64,000 nucleotides of DNA. Source: Oscillospiraceae bacterium. Lineage in GTDB: Bacteria; Bacillota; Clostridia; Oscillospirales; Oscillospiraceae. Below are positions 48,827 to 57,741 of the stretch, piece by piece. The stretch spans positions 62,001 through 126,000 of the forward strand of contig CACWIS010000004.1 in NCBI GenBank assembly GCA_902761055.1. Direction: 5' to 3'. How positions within the stretch are numbered: position 1 is the first letter of the stretch; each line of letters begins with the position of its first letter. Position numbers and translations under genes: made by a program. The notes beneath the pieces are model-generated. The model was not told the DNA's origin. It was given only the letters and a program-made list of their open reading frames with translations, and did not search any database.

Positions 48827-48910
48827 ATACCCCGAAGGGGCCGGTCTGTCACGCGCGCCGCCGCCCGGATGAAGCGGGAAGGAGAGCGGCGCGACAGGAG
48901 GATGGGTAGC

Positions 48911-49273
48911 GTGGAAAGAAAAAACGACGTGGAATGCTGTGAGAGCAGGGAAGTGCACGAAGAGCTCCTGGCAATCGTCAAAGCGGGCATGCCCGCGGAC
49001 GAGAGCCTGCTCGATCTCGCGGAGCTGTTCAAGGTTTTCGGAGACTCCACCCGCATCCGGATCCTGTTTGTGCTCTTCGAGGCTGAGGTCTGCGTCTGCG
49101 ATCTGGCCGAGGCGCTGTCGATGACGCAGTCGGCGATCTCTCATCAGCTTGCGATCCTCAAGCGCTGCAAGCTCGTCCGCAGCCGCCGCGAGGGAAAGTC
49201 CGTGTTTTATTCCCTTGCCGACGACCACGTCCGCACGATCATCAGCCAGGGGATGGAGCATATCAGCGAATGA
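48911..49273 (+). CDS. ArsR/SmtB family metalloregulator
   Basis: A 120-residue winged-helix repressor. An N-terminal 'ECCES' and 'EVCVCDLAEALSMTQSAISHQLAILKRCKLVRSRREGKSVFYSL' match metal-sensing ArsR proteins of the CadC/SmtB kind (CxC in the alpha-3 site, HTH in the SAISHQL helix). I start at GTG 48911, 9 bases after AGGAGG; the ATG at 48902 touches that site. No metal pump lies next to it, which is unusual. It probably represses itself and possibly the next gene. Confidence 0.92.
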   Translation: MERKNDVECCESREVHEELLAIVKAGMPADESLLDLAELFKVFGDSTRIRILFVLFEAEVCVCDLAEALSMTQSAISHQLAILKRCKLVRSRREGKSVFYSLADDHVRTIISQGMEHISE

Positions 49274-49310
49274 CCGCCTGATTTCCCGTTGTGTCCGATC
49301 GGAGAGCAGC

Positions 49311-50651
49311 ATGCGCGAAGAGAGCAGGAGAAAACTGCAGACAGCCGTCTGCGCCGCGGGGCTCGCCCTGTTGGCGCTGCTTTTCGTTGTCTGGCTCAGG
49401 CACAACCGGCCCGGCAGCGCGGCGGAGATCGCTGCGGCGCTCGGCTGCACCGTCCTGTTCGCCGCCGCCTGCGTGCGCTTCGTGCCGCGCTGGCTCTCGT
49501 TCTGGTTCGACGCGCCGCCGGAGAGCCCGGCTGAGCGCGGGACGCTGCCGCTTCCGCTGATCTTTGTGCTCGGCCTGCTCTACGGGCTGTTCAATTTCGC
49601 GGCGGCCTGGATGATAATGCATTATGTAAACCACGATCTCACGCCGTCTGAATTCAGGGAATTCTGGACGGCCGCCGACGCGTATCACTATCTGTGCATC
49701 GCGCAGGACTGGTACCTCTCCGATGGGATTGTCGACCGCGTCGTGCAGCTTGTCTTTCTGCCGGGCTATCCGCTGGCCGTGCGGCTGATGCATCTTGCCG
49801 TCAAGGACTGGATCGTCGCCGGCATCCACGTCTCGATGCTCTCCTTCGCCGGCGCGCTGTGTGTGTTCTACCGCCTGCTGCGCCTTGATCTCGACGAGAG
49901 CACGGCGCGCTTTGCGCTGGTATGTCTGTGCCTGATGCCCGGCGCGTTTTTCTTCTTCGTGCCGATGAGCGAAGGCCTGTTCCTGCTGCTGAGCGTCGGC
50001 TGCGTCTATTGCGCGCGCAGGGAGCGCTGGCTTCCCGCCGGCGTGCTCGGCGCGCTGGCCTCCTTCACGCGCTCGCTGGGGCTGCTGCTTTTTGTCCCGC
50101 TCTTTTTTGAGCTCGCCGCGCGGCTGCTGCACGGGGAGAAGAGAGCCTGGCGCGGCGCGCCTGCCCTGCTGCTCGTCCCGACGGGCTTCGCCGCTTACTG
50201 CCTGGTCAACTATCTGGTCTCTGGCAACGCGTTTCAGTTTCTGATCTACCAGCGCGAGCACTGGTACCAGGAGCTCGGCTTTTTCTTCAACACGGCCGCG
50301 TATCAGACGCGCTATGCGCTGCAGGCCGCCGCCGCGGGGAACCGTGAGCTGCTGCCGGGCCTGTGGCTGCCGAACCTCGCCGCCGTGTTCGCCGCTCCCG
50401 CGATCCTCTTCGCGGGCGGCAAACGTCTGCGGCCGAGCTATACGGCCTGGGCGCTGGCTTACTATGTGATCGCGGTCGGCGCGACCTGGCTCCTCAGCGC
50501 GCCGCGCTATATGGCCGCGCTGCCGCCGCTGCCGATCGCGCTGGCGCAGTGCTGCGAAAAGAAAGCGGCGCGCGCCGTGCTGCTGTGTCTGCTCGCGATC
50601 GCGGAGCTGTTCTATCTGGCGATGTTCGCTCTGCGCCGGCAGGTATGGTAA
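49311..50651 (+). CDS. PIG-V-like mannosyltransferase family membrane protein
   Basis: A 446-residue protein with about eleven helices. 'FWTAADAYHYLCIAQDWY', 'VQLVFLPGYPLAVRLMHLAV' and 'FFFVPMSEGLFLLLSVGCVYCARRERWLPAGVLGALASFTRSLGLLL' fit the bacterial mannosyltransferase (PIG-V) group of GT-C enzymes, which use lipid-linked sugars outside the membrane. GGAG before ATG 49311. It follows the ArsR gene by 37 bases. Confidence 0.83.
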   Translation: MREESRRKLQTAVCAAGLALLALLFVVWLRHNRPGSAAEIAAALGCTVLFAAACVRFVPRWLSFWFDAPPESPAERGTLPLPLIFVLGLLYGLFNFAAAWMIMHYVNHDLTPSEFREFWTAADAYHYLCIAQDWYLSDGIVDRVVQLVFLPGYPLAVRLMHLAVKDWIVAGIHVSMLSFAGALCVFYRLLRLDLDESTARFALVCLCLMPGAFFFFVPMSEGLFLLLSVGCVYCARRERWLPAGVLGALASFTRSLGLLLFVPLFFELAARLLHGEKRAWRGAPALLLVPTGFAAYCLVNYLVSGNAFQFLIYQREHWYQELGFFFNTAAYQTRYALQAAAAGNRELLPGLWLPNLAAVFAAPAILFAGGKRLRPSYTAWALAYYVIAVGATWLLSAPRYMAALPPLPIALAQCCEKKAARAVLLCLLAIAELFYLAMFALRRQVW

Positions 50652-50663
50652 GCCCGATATCGC

Positions 50664-50692
50664 TTGACTTTTCCGACACCTCCGTATAAACT
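50664..50692 (+). promoter_or_regulatory. Sigma-A promoter of the symporter gene
   Basis: TTGACT (50664-50669), 17-base spacer, TAAACT (50687-50692); TATAAA two bases earlier is an alternative -10. Confidence 0.6.
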
Positions 50693-50730
50693 GAACACAA
50701 CAAATATTTGAAGCAACGAGGTACAAAGAT

Positions 50731-52152
50731 ATGACCGGTCAAATGAGCTTCTGGGACGTCGAGGTATGGTCCTTCGTCGTTACGCTTGCCGTGCTGTTCG
50801 GCGCGATGCTGCTGGCGAACGCGCTGCGCCGGCAGATCCCTTTCCTGCGCCGCAGCCTGCTTCCGAGCGCCGTGCTCGGCGGCTTTCTCGTTCTGGCTGC
50901 GGACGCTGCGTTCAAGGCGATCTTCGGCCGCTCGATGTTCACCACCTCCACGCTCGAGGCGCTGACCTTCCACGGTCTCGGTCTCGGCTTCGTGGCGATG
51001 GCGCTGCGCCATACCGAGAAGATCAAGGGCAAGAAGGCCCGGCGCGACGTCTTTGCGACGAGCACGGTCGTCGTCGGCAGCTATCTGCTGCAGGCCTTTC
51101 TCGGCCTGGTCGTCACGGTGACCCTCTTTTATCTGATCGGCAGCTATGCCGCCGGCGGCGTGCTGCTGCCCATGGGCTACGGCCAGGGTCCCGGACAGGC
51201 CTACAACTGGGGCAGCATCTACCAGGGCTATACCGAGTATCCGGCCTTTGAAAACGGCGCGAGCTTCGGTCTGACGATCGCGGCAATGGGCTTCATCTCC
51301 GCGTCCGTCGGCGGCGTGTACTACCTCAACAAGCTGCGCCGTGCGGGCGACAGGCGTGCGCAGATCGAAAACGCAGACGAGATCGAGGACCTCTCGGCCG
51401 AGATGGTCACCGGCAAGGACGAGATCCCGCTGAGCGAGTCGCTCGACAAGCTCACGGTCCAGCTCGGCCTCGTGTTCGTCTCGTATTTTCTGGCCTATGC
51501 GGCCATGGCCGGCGTGACGGTCCTGCTCGACCGCGCGGGAGGCTTCGCCGTCAACACCGTCAAGCCGCTGATCTGGGGCTTCAACTTCCTCATCGGCACG
51601 GTCTTTGCGATCCTGGTGAGGAACTGCCTGCAGAAGCTCAAGGCAAAGGGCGTCGTGAAGCGCGAGTATATCAACAACTTCATGCTCAACCGCATCTCCG
51701 GCACGATGTTCGATATCATGGTCGTGGCCTCGATCGCGGCCATCAACCTCTCGGCCTTCCGCTACAAGGAATTCTGGCTCCCGCTGATCCTGCTGTGCGT
51801 GCTCGGCGCGCTGGCGACCTATTTCTACAATTTCCGCATCTGCCGCAAGCTCTTCCCGGACTATGCCGACGAGGCCTTCCTCTCCCTTTACGGCATGCTG
51901 ACCGGCACGGCGAGCACCGGCGTGATCCTCCTGCGCGAGATCGACCCGCTTTACGAGACGCCCGCCTCCCACAACCTGATCTATCAGAACCTCTGGGCGA
52001 TCCTGCTCGGCGCGCCGATGCTGCTGCTGCTCGGCTTCGTGGCGCGCAGCCTGAGCTGGACGTTCATCGGCATGGGGGTCATCCTGGCGCTCTTCGGCAT
52101 GATGCTGTGCATCCAGGCTCTGCTGATCCGCAGGGCGAAGAAAAAAGGATGA
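50731..52152 (+). CDS. Sodium:glutamate symporter family protein (GltS-like)
   Basis: A 473-residue transporter with about eleven helices, 'PSAVLGGFLVL', 'GLGFVAMALRH', 'MGYGQGPGQAYNWG' and 'LYGMLTGTASTGVILLREIDP' being the repeated glycine-rich pore motifs of the GltS family. Predicted Na+-coupled uptake of an amino or dicarboxylic acid. Single gene with terminator. Confidence 0.88.
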   Translation: MTGQMSFWDVEVWSFVVTLAVLFGAMLLANALRRQIPFLRRSLLPSAVLGGFLVLAADAAFKAIFGRSMFTTSTLEALTFHGLGLGFVAMALRHTEKIKGKKARRDVFATSTVVVGSYLLQAFLGLVVTVTLFYLIGSYAAGGVLLPMGYGQGPGQAYNWGSIYQGYTEYPAFENGASFGLTIAAMGFISASVGGVYYLNKLRRAGDRRAQIENADEIEDLSAEMVTGKDEIPLSESLDKLTVQLGLVFVSYFLAYAAMAGVTVLLDRAGGFAVNTVKPLIWGFNFLIGTVFAILVRNCLQKLKAKGVVKREYINNFMLNRISGTMFDIMVVASIAAINLSAFRYKEFWLPLILLCVLGALATYFYNFRICRKLFPDYADEAFLSLYGMLTGTASTGVILLREIDPLYETPASHNLIYQNLWAILLGAPMLLLLGFVARSLSWTFIGMGVILALFGMMLCIQALLIRRAKKKG

Positions 52153-52194
52153 AAACAAAAAGGACTGGTTATGTAAACCAGTCCTTTTTGTTTT
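52152..52194. terminator. Bidirectional terminator with GTTTACATAA in its loop
   Basis: AAAACAAAAAGGACTGGTT pairs with AACCAGTCCTTTTTGTTTT; the loop region reads TTATGTAAAC. Confidence 0.93.
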
Positions 52195-52202
52195 CAGGCC
52201 CG

Positions 52203-53171
52203 TCAGATCTGCCGGCCGGGGAAATACTTTTCAACGAAGTCGACGCGCTCGACGCGGAATTCGCGTCCCCTGAGGTAGTTGAGGATGCCCGCGTCGGTTG
52301 GGAATTCAAAGACGAGACGGTAGGAGTACAGCGCCTGGCCCTTTTCGTCAAAGCCCTTGTTGAAGCGCTCGCTGCCGTATTTCCCGTCGCCCAGCAGCGG
52401 CCAGCCCGCGTGCGCCATCTGGGCGCGGATCTGATGCGTGCGCCCGGTCAGCAGACGGCATTCGAGCAGCGAGAGCGCACCCGCGCTGCAGAGCGTGCGG
52501 TATTCCGTGACCGCGGTGCGCGCGCCGGGCTCGGGCTTCTGTTTTATGTAAACCTGATTCTTCCCCGCGTCCTTGAACAGATAGTTCTCCAGCCGGCCGC
52601 TCGCGGGCTTCGGGCGTCCCTGCACGGCGCAGAGATAGTATTTCTCGATCTCCCGCGCGCGGATCTTTTCGTTGAGGATGCGCAGCGCCTCGGCGTTTTT
52701 TGCGGCGATGACGATGCCGCCGGTGTTGCGGTCGATGCGGTTGCAGAGCGCCGGGGTAAAGGCGTTTTCCTCCCTCGGCTTCCATTCGCCCTTTTGGGCG
52801 AGGTAGGCCTGGATGTTGGCGATGAGCGTGTTGTAGTCCCAGACGCCCGCGCTGTGGCAGAGCACGCCGGGCTTCTTGTCGGCCAGCAGGATGTTCTCAT
52901 CCTCATAGACGACGTCGAGCCGCGGCGTCCCGACCTTGAGATAGGAATTCTCCTCCCGCGGCTTTTCAAAAAACTCGTCGCTGATATAGAGCTGCAGCAC
53001 GTCTCCCTCGACGAGGCGCACGTCGCGCCTGGCGCCCTTGCCGTTGCGCTTGATGCGCTTGAGGCGGATGTATTTCTGCAGCAGCGATTCCGGCAGCAGG
53101 GGGACGGCTTTCGATACAAAGCGGTCCAGACGCTGGCCGGCGTCGTTCTTTTGGATGTGCAGTTCCTTCAT
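52203..53171 (-). CDS. RluA family pseudouridine synthase
   Basis: A 322-residue enzyme: N-terminal S4-like domain ('AGQRLDRFVSKAVPLL...IRLKRIKRNGK'), then the RluA catalytic domain with 'NRIDRNTGGIVIAAK' (catalytic Asp) and 'GRTHQIRAQMAHAGWPLLGDGKYG'. Likely RluC/RluD-like, acting on 23S rRNA. ATG 53171 has GGGACGG upstream. It is divergent from yceD-rpmF, and their -35 boxes overlap. Confidence 0.95.
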   Translation of the reverse strand: MKELHIQKNDAGQRLDRFVSKAVPLLPESLLQKYIRLKRIKRNGKGARRDVRLVEGDVLQLYISDEFFEKPREENSYLKVGTPRLDVVYEDENILLADKKPGVLCHSAGVWDYNTLIANIQAYLAQKGEWKPREENAFTPALCNRIDRNTGGIVIAAKNAEALRILNEKIRAREIEKYYLCAVQGRPKPASGRLENYLFKDAGKNQVYIKQKPEPGARTAVTEYRTLCSAGALSLLECRLLTGRTHQIRAQMAHAGWPLLGDGKYGSERFNKGFDEKGQALYSYRLVFEFPTDAGILNYLRGREFRVERVDFVEKYFPGRQI

Positions 53172-53205
53172 GATGAACCGTCCCGATAAAAAAATCGTTT
53201 TTCGC

Positions 53206-53234
53206 ATTATACAATAGAAAAATCTTATTGACAA
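53206..53234 (-). promoter_or_regulatory. Sigma-A promoter of the RluA-type gene
   Basis: Minus strand TTGTCA (53229-53234), 17-base spacer, TATAAT (53206-53211). Confidence 0.88.
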
Positions 53235-53256
53235 GTCTTGAACTCTCAACTATAAT
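53228..53256 (+). promoter_or_regulatory. Perfect sigma-A promoter of yceD-rpmF
   Basis: TTGACA (53228-53233), 17-base spacer, TATAAT (53251-53256). It shares five bases with the divergent -35 box. Confidence 0.93.
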
Positions 53257-53314
53257 ATCAAGGCTGACGTTCCCCGTGTGCGGGAGCGCGGCCAGCGGCC
53301 GTGCGAGGTGCTTT

Positions 53315-53824
53315 ATGAAGCTGAATCTGCGCGAGATCATCGAGATCCCCGGCGGTGCCGTACCTTTTTCGTGCGACATGGAGACGGAAGGTCTTGATTT
53401 TCCCTCGATCGTGAGCTACAAGGAAAAACCGCACGCCTCGGGAAGAGTTTTCAACGAGGCCGGCGTCCTTCGTCTGGAGGGCGAGATCCGTGCGGACCTG
53501 ATCTGTATCTGTGATCGCTGCGCGGCGCAGTTCGAAAGCGTCAAGACCACGCCGCTCTCCGCCGTCATCGTCGATCGCAGCGAGGACAATGCCGACGACC
53601 CCGAGCTGTTCTTTCTCGACGGGAACGAGATCGATCTCGGCGAGATGCTCGCCACTCTCTTCATCCTGGACGTGGAAACGAAATGCCTCTGCCGGGAGGA
53701 CTGCAAGGGCCTGTGCCCGAAGTGCGGGAAGAACCTCAATCTCGGGCCGTGCGGCTGCGGAAAAGAATTCGATCCAAGATTTGCTGTGCTTGAGCAGCTT
53801 TTGGATACAAAACCCGGCGAATAA
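53315..53824 (+). CDS. yceD: YceD family protein (DUF177)
   Basis: A 169-residue protein. 'GEIRADLICICDRCAAQFE' and the Cys-rich 'ETKCLCREDCKGLCPKCGKNLNLGPCGC' are the DUF177 signature. It is co-transcribed with rpmF in most bacteria and is linked to ribosome assembly; the four cysteines may bind zinc. ATG 53315 follows GAGGTG; a start at 53228 would be inside the promoter. Confidence 0.94.
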   Translation: MKLNLREIIEIPGGAVPFSCDMETEGLDFPSIVSYKEKPHASGRVFNEAGVLRLEGEIRADLICICDRCAAQFESVKTTPLSAVIVDRSEDNADDPELFFLDGNEIDLGEMLATLFILDVETKCLCREDCKGLCPKCGKNLNLGPCGCGKEFDPRFAVLEQLLDTKPGE

Positions 53825-53868
53825 CAAAACACAGCTGCTCAAAACAGCAGTCAGCAGGAGGTGTCAAC

Positions 53869-54057
53869 ATGGCAGTCCCGAAAGGAAAGGTATCACGGCA
53901 GAGACGCGACAAGAGACGTTCTTCCACCTGGAAGCTCACGCCTCCGGCCCTCGTTAAGTGCCCCAACTGCGGCGCGTTCTGCATGCCTCACCGTGCGTGC
54001 AAGGCCTGCGGTCAGTACAAGGGCCGTACGGTCATCAATGTTGAGGAAAGCAAGTGA
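53869..54057 (+). CDS. rpmF: 50S ribosomal protein L32
   Basis: A 62-residue protein: 'MAVPKGKVSRQRRDKRRSSTWKL' and the zinc-finger CPNC...CKAC typical of the Cys-containing (zinc) form of L32. CAGGAGGTG precedes the ATG. Confidence 0.97.
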   Translation: MAVPKGKVSRQRRDKRRSSTWKLTPPALVKCPNCGAFCMPHRACKACGQYKGRTVINVEESK

Positions 54058-54062
54058 ACCTT

Positions 54063-54095
54063 AAAGGAGGAGAGGGCGCGCCCTCTCCTCCTTTT
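54063..54095 (+). terminator. Terminator after rpmF
   Basis: AAAGGAGGAGAGGGCG pairs with CGCCCTCTCCTCCTTT. Confidence 0.8.
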
Positions 54096-54169
54096 CCTGT
54101 GGAGAAGAGGGACGACCGCATCGGCGGCATGAGCCCTCTTTTCCGAGCTCTCTCCGGGAGGTGAAGAAA

Positions 54170-55534
54170 GTGGAAAACCGCATCAGGGCGCTTGATGCGA
54201 ACAGCCCCCTGCGCGGCAAGGCCGCGGTGGGGGACGTGCTCGTGTCCATCAACGGCAACCGGATCGTCGACGTGCTGGACTACAAGTTCTTCGCCTATGA
54301 CCGGCGGCTGCACGTCGTGCTGCGCCGCGCCGACGGCAGCGAGTACGGCGTGAACGTCCGCAAGGACGAGGGCGGCGATCTGGGGCTCGAGTTCGAAAGC
54401 TACCTCATGGACCGCGCCCGTTCCTGTGCAAACAACTGCGTTTTCTGCTTCATCGACCAGCTCCCGAAGGGGATGCGCCCGACGATGTATTTCAAGGACG
54501 ACGACGCGCGCCTGAGCTTCCTGCTGGGCAACTACATCACGCTCACGAACCTCTCGCAGCGCGAGATCCAGCGCGTCATCGACCTGCATATCAGCCCCAT
54601 CAACGTCTCGGTGCACACCACGAACGAAAAGCTGCGCTGCGAGATGCTGCGCAATCCCCGTGCCGGCGAGAGCATCGCGGTCATGCGCCGCTTTGCCGAG
54701 CACGGCATCGTCATGAACTGCCAGATCGTCTGCTGCCCGGGACTCAACGACGGCGAGGAGCTGCAGCGTACGATGCGCGATCTCGAGGCGATGTACCCCG
54801 GCGTGCACAGCGTGTCCATCGTCCCGGTCGGGCTGACGAAGTTCCGCGAGGGGCTTTATCCGCTCACGCCCTTTACGAGCGAGCATGCGGCGGAGACGAT
54901 CCGCCAGGTGACCGCCTTCGGCGACGAATGCGTCAAAAAGCACGGTACGCGCATCTTCTTCTGCGGCGACGAGATGTACCTCAAAGCGGGACTCGAGCTG
55001 CCGGAGGATGCGTTTTACGAGGAGCATACCCAGCTGGAGAACGGCGTGGGCATGATCCGCCTGCTGGAGACGGAATTCCGCAGCGCGCTGCGCCTGTCCG
55101 ACACGGTGGACGGCGTGCCCTTCTCCATCGCGTGCGGGACCTCGGTCGCTCCGTTTTTCGAAAAGCTCGTCGCGCTCGCGGCGGAGAAGTATCCGGCGCT
55201 GGACGGGCGTGTGTGGGCGATCGAGAACGACTTTTTCGGCCGCAGCATCAACGTCTCCGGACTCATCACCGGCGGCGACCTGATCGCCCAGCTCAAGGGA
55301 AAAGAGCTCGGCGAGCGGCTGCTGATCTCGCAGAACATGCTGCGCCGCGAGGAGATGGACTTCCTCGACGACGTCACGCTTGCCGAGGCCGTGCGCGCTC
55401 TCGGCGTGCCGATCTATCCCGTCGAACAGGACGGCTTCGCGCTCTTTGACGCGATGGCGGGCGAGCTGCCCGCCGTACGCCAGCCCCGCGGCGACACGGG
55501 CGCGGAGGAATACTACAAGTACAATCAGAACTGA
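54170..55534 (+). CDS. DUF512 / putative radical SAM protein (TIGR03279)
   Basis: A 454-residue protein with an N-terminal PDZ-like domain ('NSPLRGKAAVGDVLVSINGNRIVDVLDYKFFAYD') and an iron-sulfur motif CANNCVFC (Cys86, Cys90, Cys93), followed by 'FCFIDQLPKGMRPTMYFKDDDARLSFLLGNYITLTN', the DUF512 signature. Function unknown; conserved beside der in Clostridia, so a ribosome link is possible. Start is GTG 54170, 7 bases after GGGAGGTG; the GTG at 54161 is in that site. Confidence 0.92.
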   Translation: MENRIRALDANSPLRGKAAVGDVLVSINGNRIVDVLDYKFFAYDRRLHVVLRRADGSEYGVNVRKDEGGDLGLEFESYLMDRARSCANNCVFCFIDQLPKGMRPTMYFKDDDARLSFLLGNYITLTNLSQREIQRVIDLHISPINVSVHTTNEKLRCEMLRNPRAGESIAVMRRFAEHGIVMNCQIVCCPGLNDGEELQRTMRDLEAMYPGVHSVSIVPVGLTKFREGLYPLTPFTSEHAAETIRQVTAFGDECVKKHGTRIFFCGDEMYLKAGLELPEDAFYEEHTQLENGVGMIRLLETEFRSALRLSDTVDGVPFSIACGTSVAPFFEKLVALAAEKYPALDGRVWAIENDFFGRSINVSGLITGGDLIAQLKGKELGERLLISQNMLRREEMDFLDDVTLAEAVRALGVPIYPVEQDGFALFDAMAGELPAVRQPRGDTGAEEYYKYNQN

Positions 55535-55550
55535 AAAGGAGGGGGAGACC

Positions 55551-56876
55551 ATGGCAAAGCCTCTTGTGGCGATCGTCGGCCGCCCGAACGTGGGCAAGTC
55601 GATGCTCTTCAACCGCCTGGTGGGGAAACGTCTCTCCATCGTGGAGGATACCCCCGGCGTCACGCGCGACCGGCTCTATGCCGAGTGCGAGTGGTGCGGC
55701 AGAAAATTCGATATGGTGGATACGGGCGGCATCGAGCCGAGCACCGACAGCGAGATCCTGCTGTTCATGCGCGAGCAGGCGCAGATCGCCATCGACGCGG
55801 CGGACGTGATCGTGCTCGTCGCCGATATCCGCACCGGCGTGACGGCCGCGGACAAGGAAGTGGCAAACATGCTGCTGCGTTCCCGCAAGCCTGTGGTGCT
55901 GGCCGTCAACAAGGCTGACTCCACCGGACCGGAGGACGTCGCGGTCTATGAGTTCTATGAGCTCGGTCTCGGCGACCCGATCGCGGTCTCCGCCATCCAC
56001 GGCCACGGCACGGGCGATCTGCTCGACGCGTGCCTGAAGCATCTCCCGCCGCAGGAGAAAGAGGAGGAGGAAGACGACAGCATCAAGGTCGCCGTGATCG
56101 GCAAGCCGAACGTCGGCAAGTCCTCGCTCATCAACTGCATCCTCAAAGAAAAGCGCGTCATCGTCAGCGACATGGCCGGCACGACGCGCGACGCGGTGGA
56201 CACGCCTTTCGAGAATGACAAGGGCAAATACGTGTTCATCGATACGGCGGGCATCCGGCGCAAATCCAAGGTGGACGAGCGGATCGAGCGCTTCTCGGTC
56301 ATGCGCGCCCAGCTCGCGATCGAGCGCGCGGACGTCTGCGTCATCATGCTCGACGCGCGCGAGGGCGTGACCGAGCAGGACACCAAGATCGCCGGACTTG
56401 CGCACGAAGCGGGCAAGGCCAGCATCGTCGTCGTCAACAAGTGGGATCTGGTGGACAAGGAGACCGGCACGATGGAGAAGATGCGCAAGGACGTGATGCG
56501 CGACCTCTCCTTTATGAGCTACGCGCCGGTGCTGTTCATTTCCGCCCTGACCGGGCAGCGCACCGACCGGCTCTTCGAGCTGATCAACTTTGTCAACGAT
56601 CAGAGCAGCATGCGCATCTCGACCGGCATGCTCAACGACGTGCTCGCCGACGCGCAGGCGCGCGTGCAGCCGCCCACGGACAAGGGCAGGCGGCTGAAGA
56701 TCTACTACATGACGCAGACGGGGATCAAGCCGCCCTGCTTCGTGATCTTCTGCAATTCGCGCGAGCTGTTCCATTTCTCCTACCAGCGCTATCTGGAAAA
56801 CCAGATCCGCAGCGTGTTCGGGCTGGAGGGGACGCCGATCCGCATCATCATCCGCCAGAAAGGGGATAAGGAATGA
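55551..56876 (+). CDS. der: Ribosome-associated GTPase Der (EngA)
   Basis: A 441-residue double GTPase with a C-terminal KH-like domain, needed for 50S assembly. First domain: 'IVGRPNVGKSMLFNRLVGKR', 'DTGG', 'NKAD'; second: 'VIGKPNVGKSSLINCILKEKR', 'DTAGIRRK', 'NKWDLV'. In the first P-loop the usual GKST reads GKSM, the catalytic Ser being kept. AGGAGGGGG precedes the ATG. Overlaps the next gene by four bases. Confidence 0.97.
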   Translation: MAKPLVAIVGRPNVGKSMLFNRLVGKRLSIVEDTPGVTRDRLYAECEWCGRKFDMVDTGGIEPSTDSEILLFMREQAQIAIDAADVIVLVADIRTGVTAADKEVANMLLRSRKPVVLAVNKADSTGPEDVAVYEFYELGLGDPIAVSAIHGHGTGDLLDACLKHLPPQEKEEEEDDSIKVAVIGKPNVGKSSLINCILKEKRVIVSDMAGTTRDAVDTPFENDKGKYVFIDTAGIRRKSKVDERIERFSVMRAQLAIERADVCVIMLDAREGVTEQDTKIAGLAHEAGKASIVVVNKWDLVDKETGTMEKMRKDVMRDLSFMSYAPVLFISALTGQRTDRLFELINFVNDQSSMRISTGMLNDVLADAQARVQPPTDKGRRLKIYYMTQTGIKPPCFVIFCNSRELFHFSYQRYLENQIRSVFGLEGTPIRIIIRQKGDKE

Positions 56877-57517
56877 AATACTGGCTCTTCAGCATCCTGA
56901 CCGCCGCGCTGGCCTACTGCTTCGGCAGCCTCGACACGATGGTGATCGCCTCGAACTTCGTCTTCCGGACCAATCTGCGCCGCCTCGGCCGGGGCAGCGT
57001 ATGGCTGTCCAACTTCCGCCGGCTCTACGGCTGGAAGGGCTTTTTGAAGCTCGCCGTCGTCGAGCTCGTCAAGGACGCAATCCCGCTGCTGATCGCCGGG
57101 TGGCTGTTCAAGTCCGGCGACAATGCGGTCGTCGGCCGCGCGCTTGCCGCCTTCTGCCTGCTGCTCGGACGGATGTATCCGCTCATCAACCGTTTCCGCG
57201 GCGGCTATGCCGCTGCGACGCTCTGCGTCTCGGCGTTCTTCATCAACTTCTCCATGGGCGCGGCCGTGCTGCTCGCGGTCGGGATCGTCGCGCTGGCGAC
57301 GCGCTATCTGGCCATGGGTACGCTCGCGGGCGCCGCGGCTCTCGTTGCGACGGCGATCCTCGTGCTGGACAACGATCTGGCCAGCCGCCTTTGCATCTTC
57401 ATCGGTCTGCTCGTGCTCGTCCGCCTTCTGGGCGCGATCGCGCGCATCTCCGCTCACAAGGAGCCGAGGCTGAGCTTTGAGCAGGATATCACCTATAAAT
57501 TCGACGAAAAACTGTGA
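56873..57517 (+). CDS. PlsY-like membrane protein with changed active-site motifs
   Basis: A 214-residue protein with about six helices in the plsY position (der-plsY-gpsA-spoIVA is the usual order). The framework of the acyl-phosphate:glycerol-3-phosphate acyltransferase is there, but the key motifs differ: GSIPS reads GSLDT, GSGNxGATN reads GRGSVWLSN, and the later D.LKG reads ELVKD. So it may have lost or changed this activity, or bind rather than acylate. gpsA does not follow. Confidence 0.7.
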   Translation: MKYWLFSILTAALAYCFGSLDTMVIASNFVFRTNLRRLGRGSVWLSNFRRLYGWKGFLKLAVVELVKDAIPLLIAGWLFKSGDNAVVGRALAAFCLLLGRMYPLINRFRGGYAAATLCVSAFFINFSMGAAVLLAVGIVALATRYLAMGTLAGAAALVATAILVLDNDLASRLCIFIGLLVLVRLLGAIARISAHKEPRLSFEQDITYKFDEKL

Positions 57518-57519
57518 CG

Positions 57520-57551
57520 AAAGACCGCGGGCAGCCCTGCCCGCGGTCTTT
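57520..57551 (+). terminator. Terminator after the plsY-like gene
   Basis: AAAGACCGCGGGCA pairs with TGCCCGCGGTCTTT. Confidence 0.85.
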
Positions 57552-57598
57552 GCCGCAGGGGGAGATTCTGAATAATCCTTAAACTCTTCCGCCATCGC

Positions 57599-57627
57599 TG
57601 TAAAAACGGGAAGAAATCGTGTATAGT
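57599..57627 (+). promoter_or_regulatory. Possible promoter of the VanY-type gene
   Basis: TGTAAA (57599-57604), 17-base spacer, TATAGT (57622-57627). The ~110-base leader after it has no clear structure that I can name. Confidence 0.45.
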
Positions 57628-57741
57628 ATATTCGCGGACAAAGGAAAATCTTTCTTGTGTACGATCACATTCTTTTCGTGAAACATTTTGCGGCGTTTTG
57701 CGTCTTATACAGAGGAACGCCGCGTTGAAGGAGGCGAGAGA

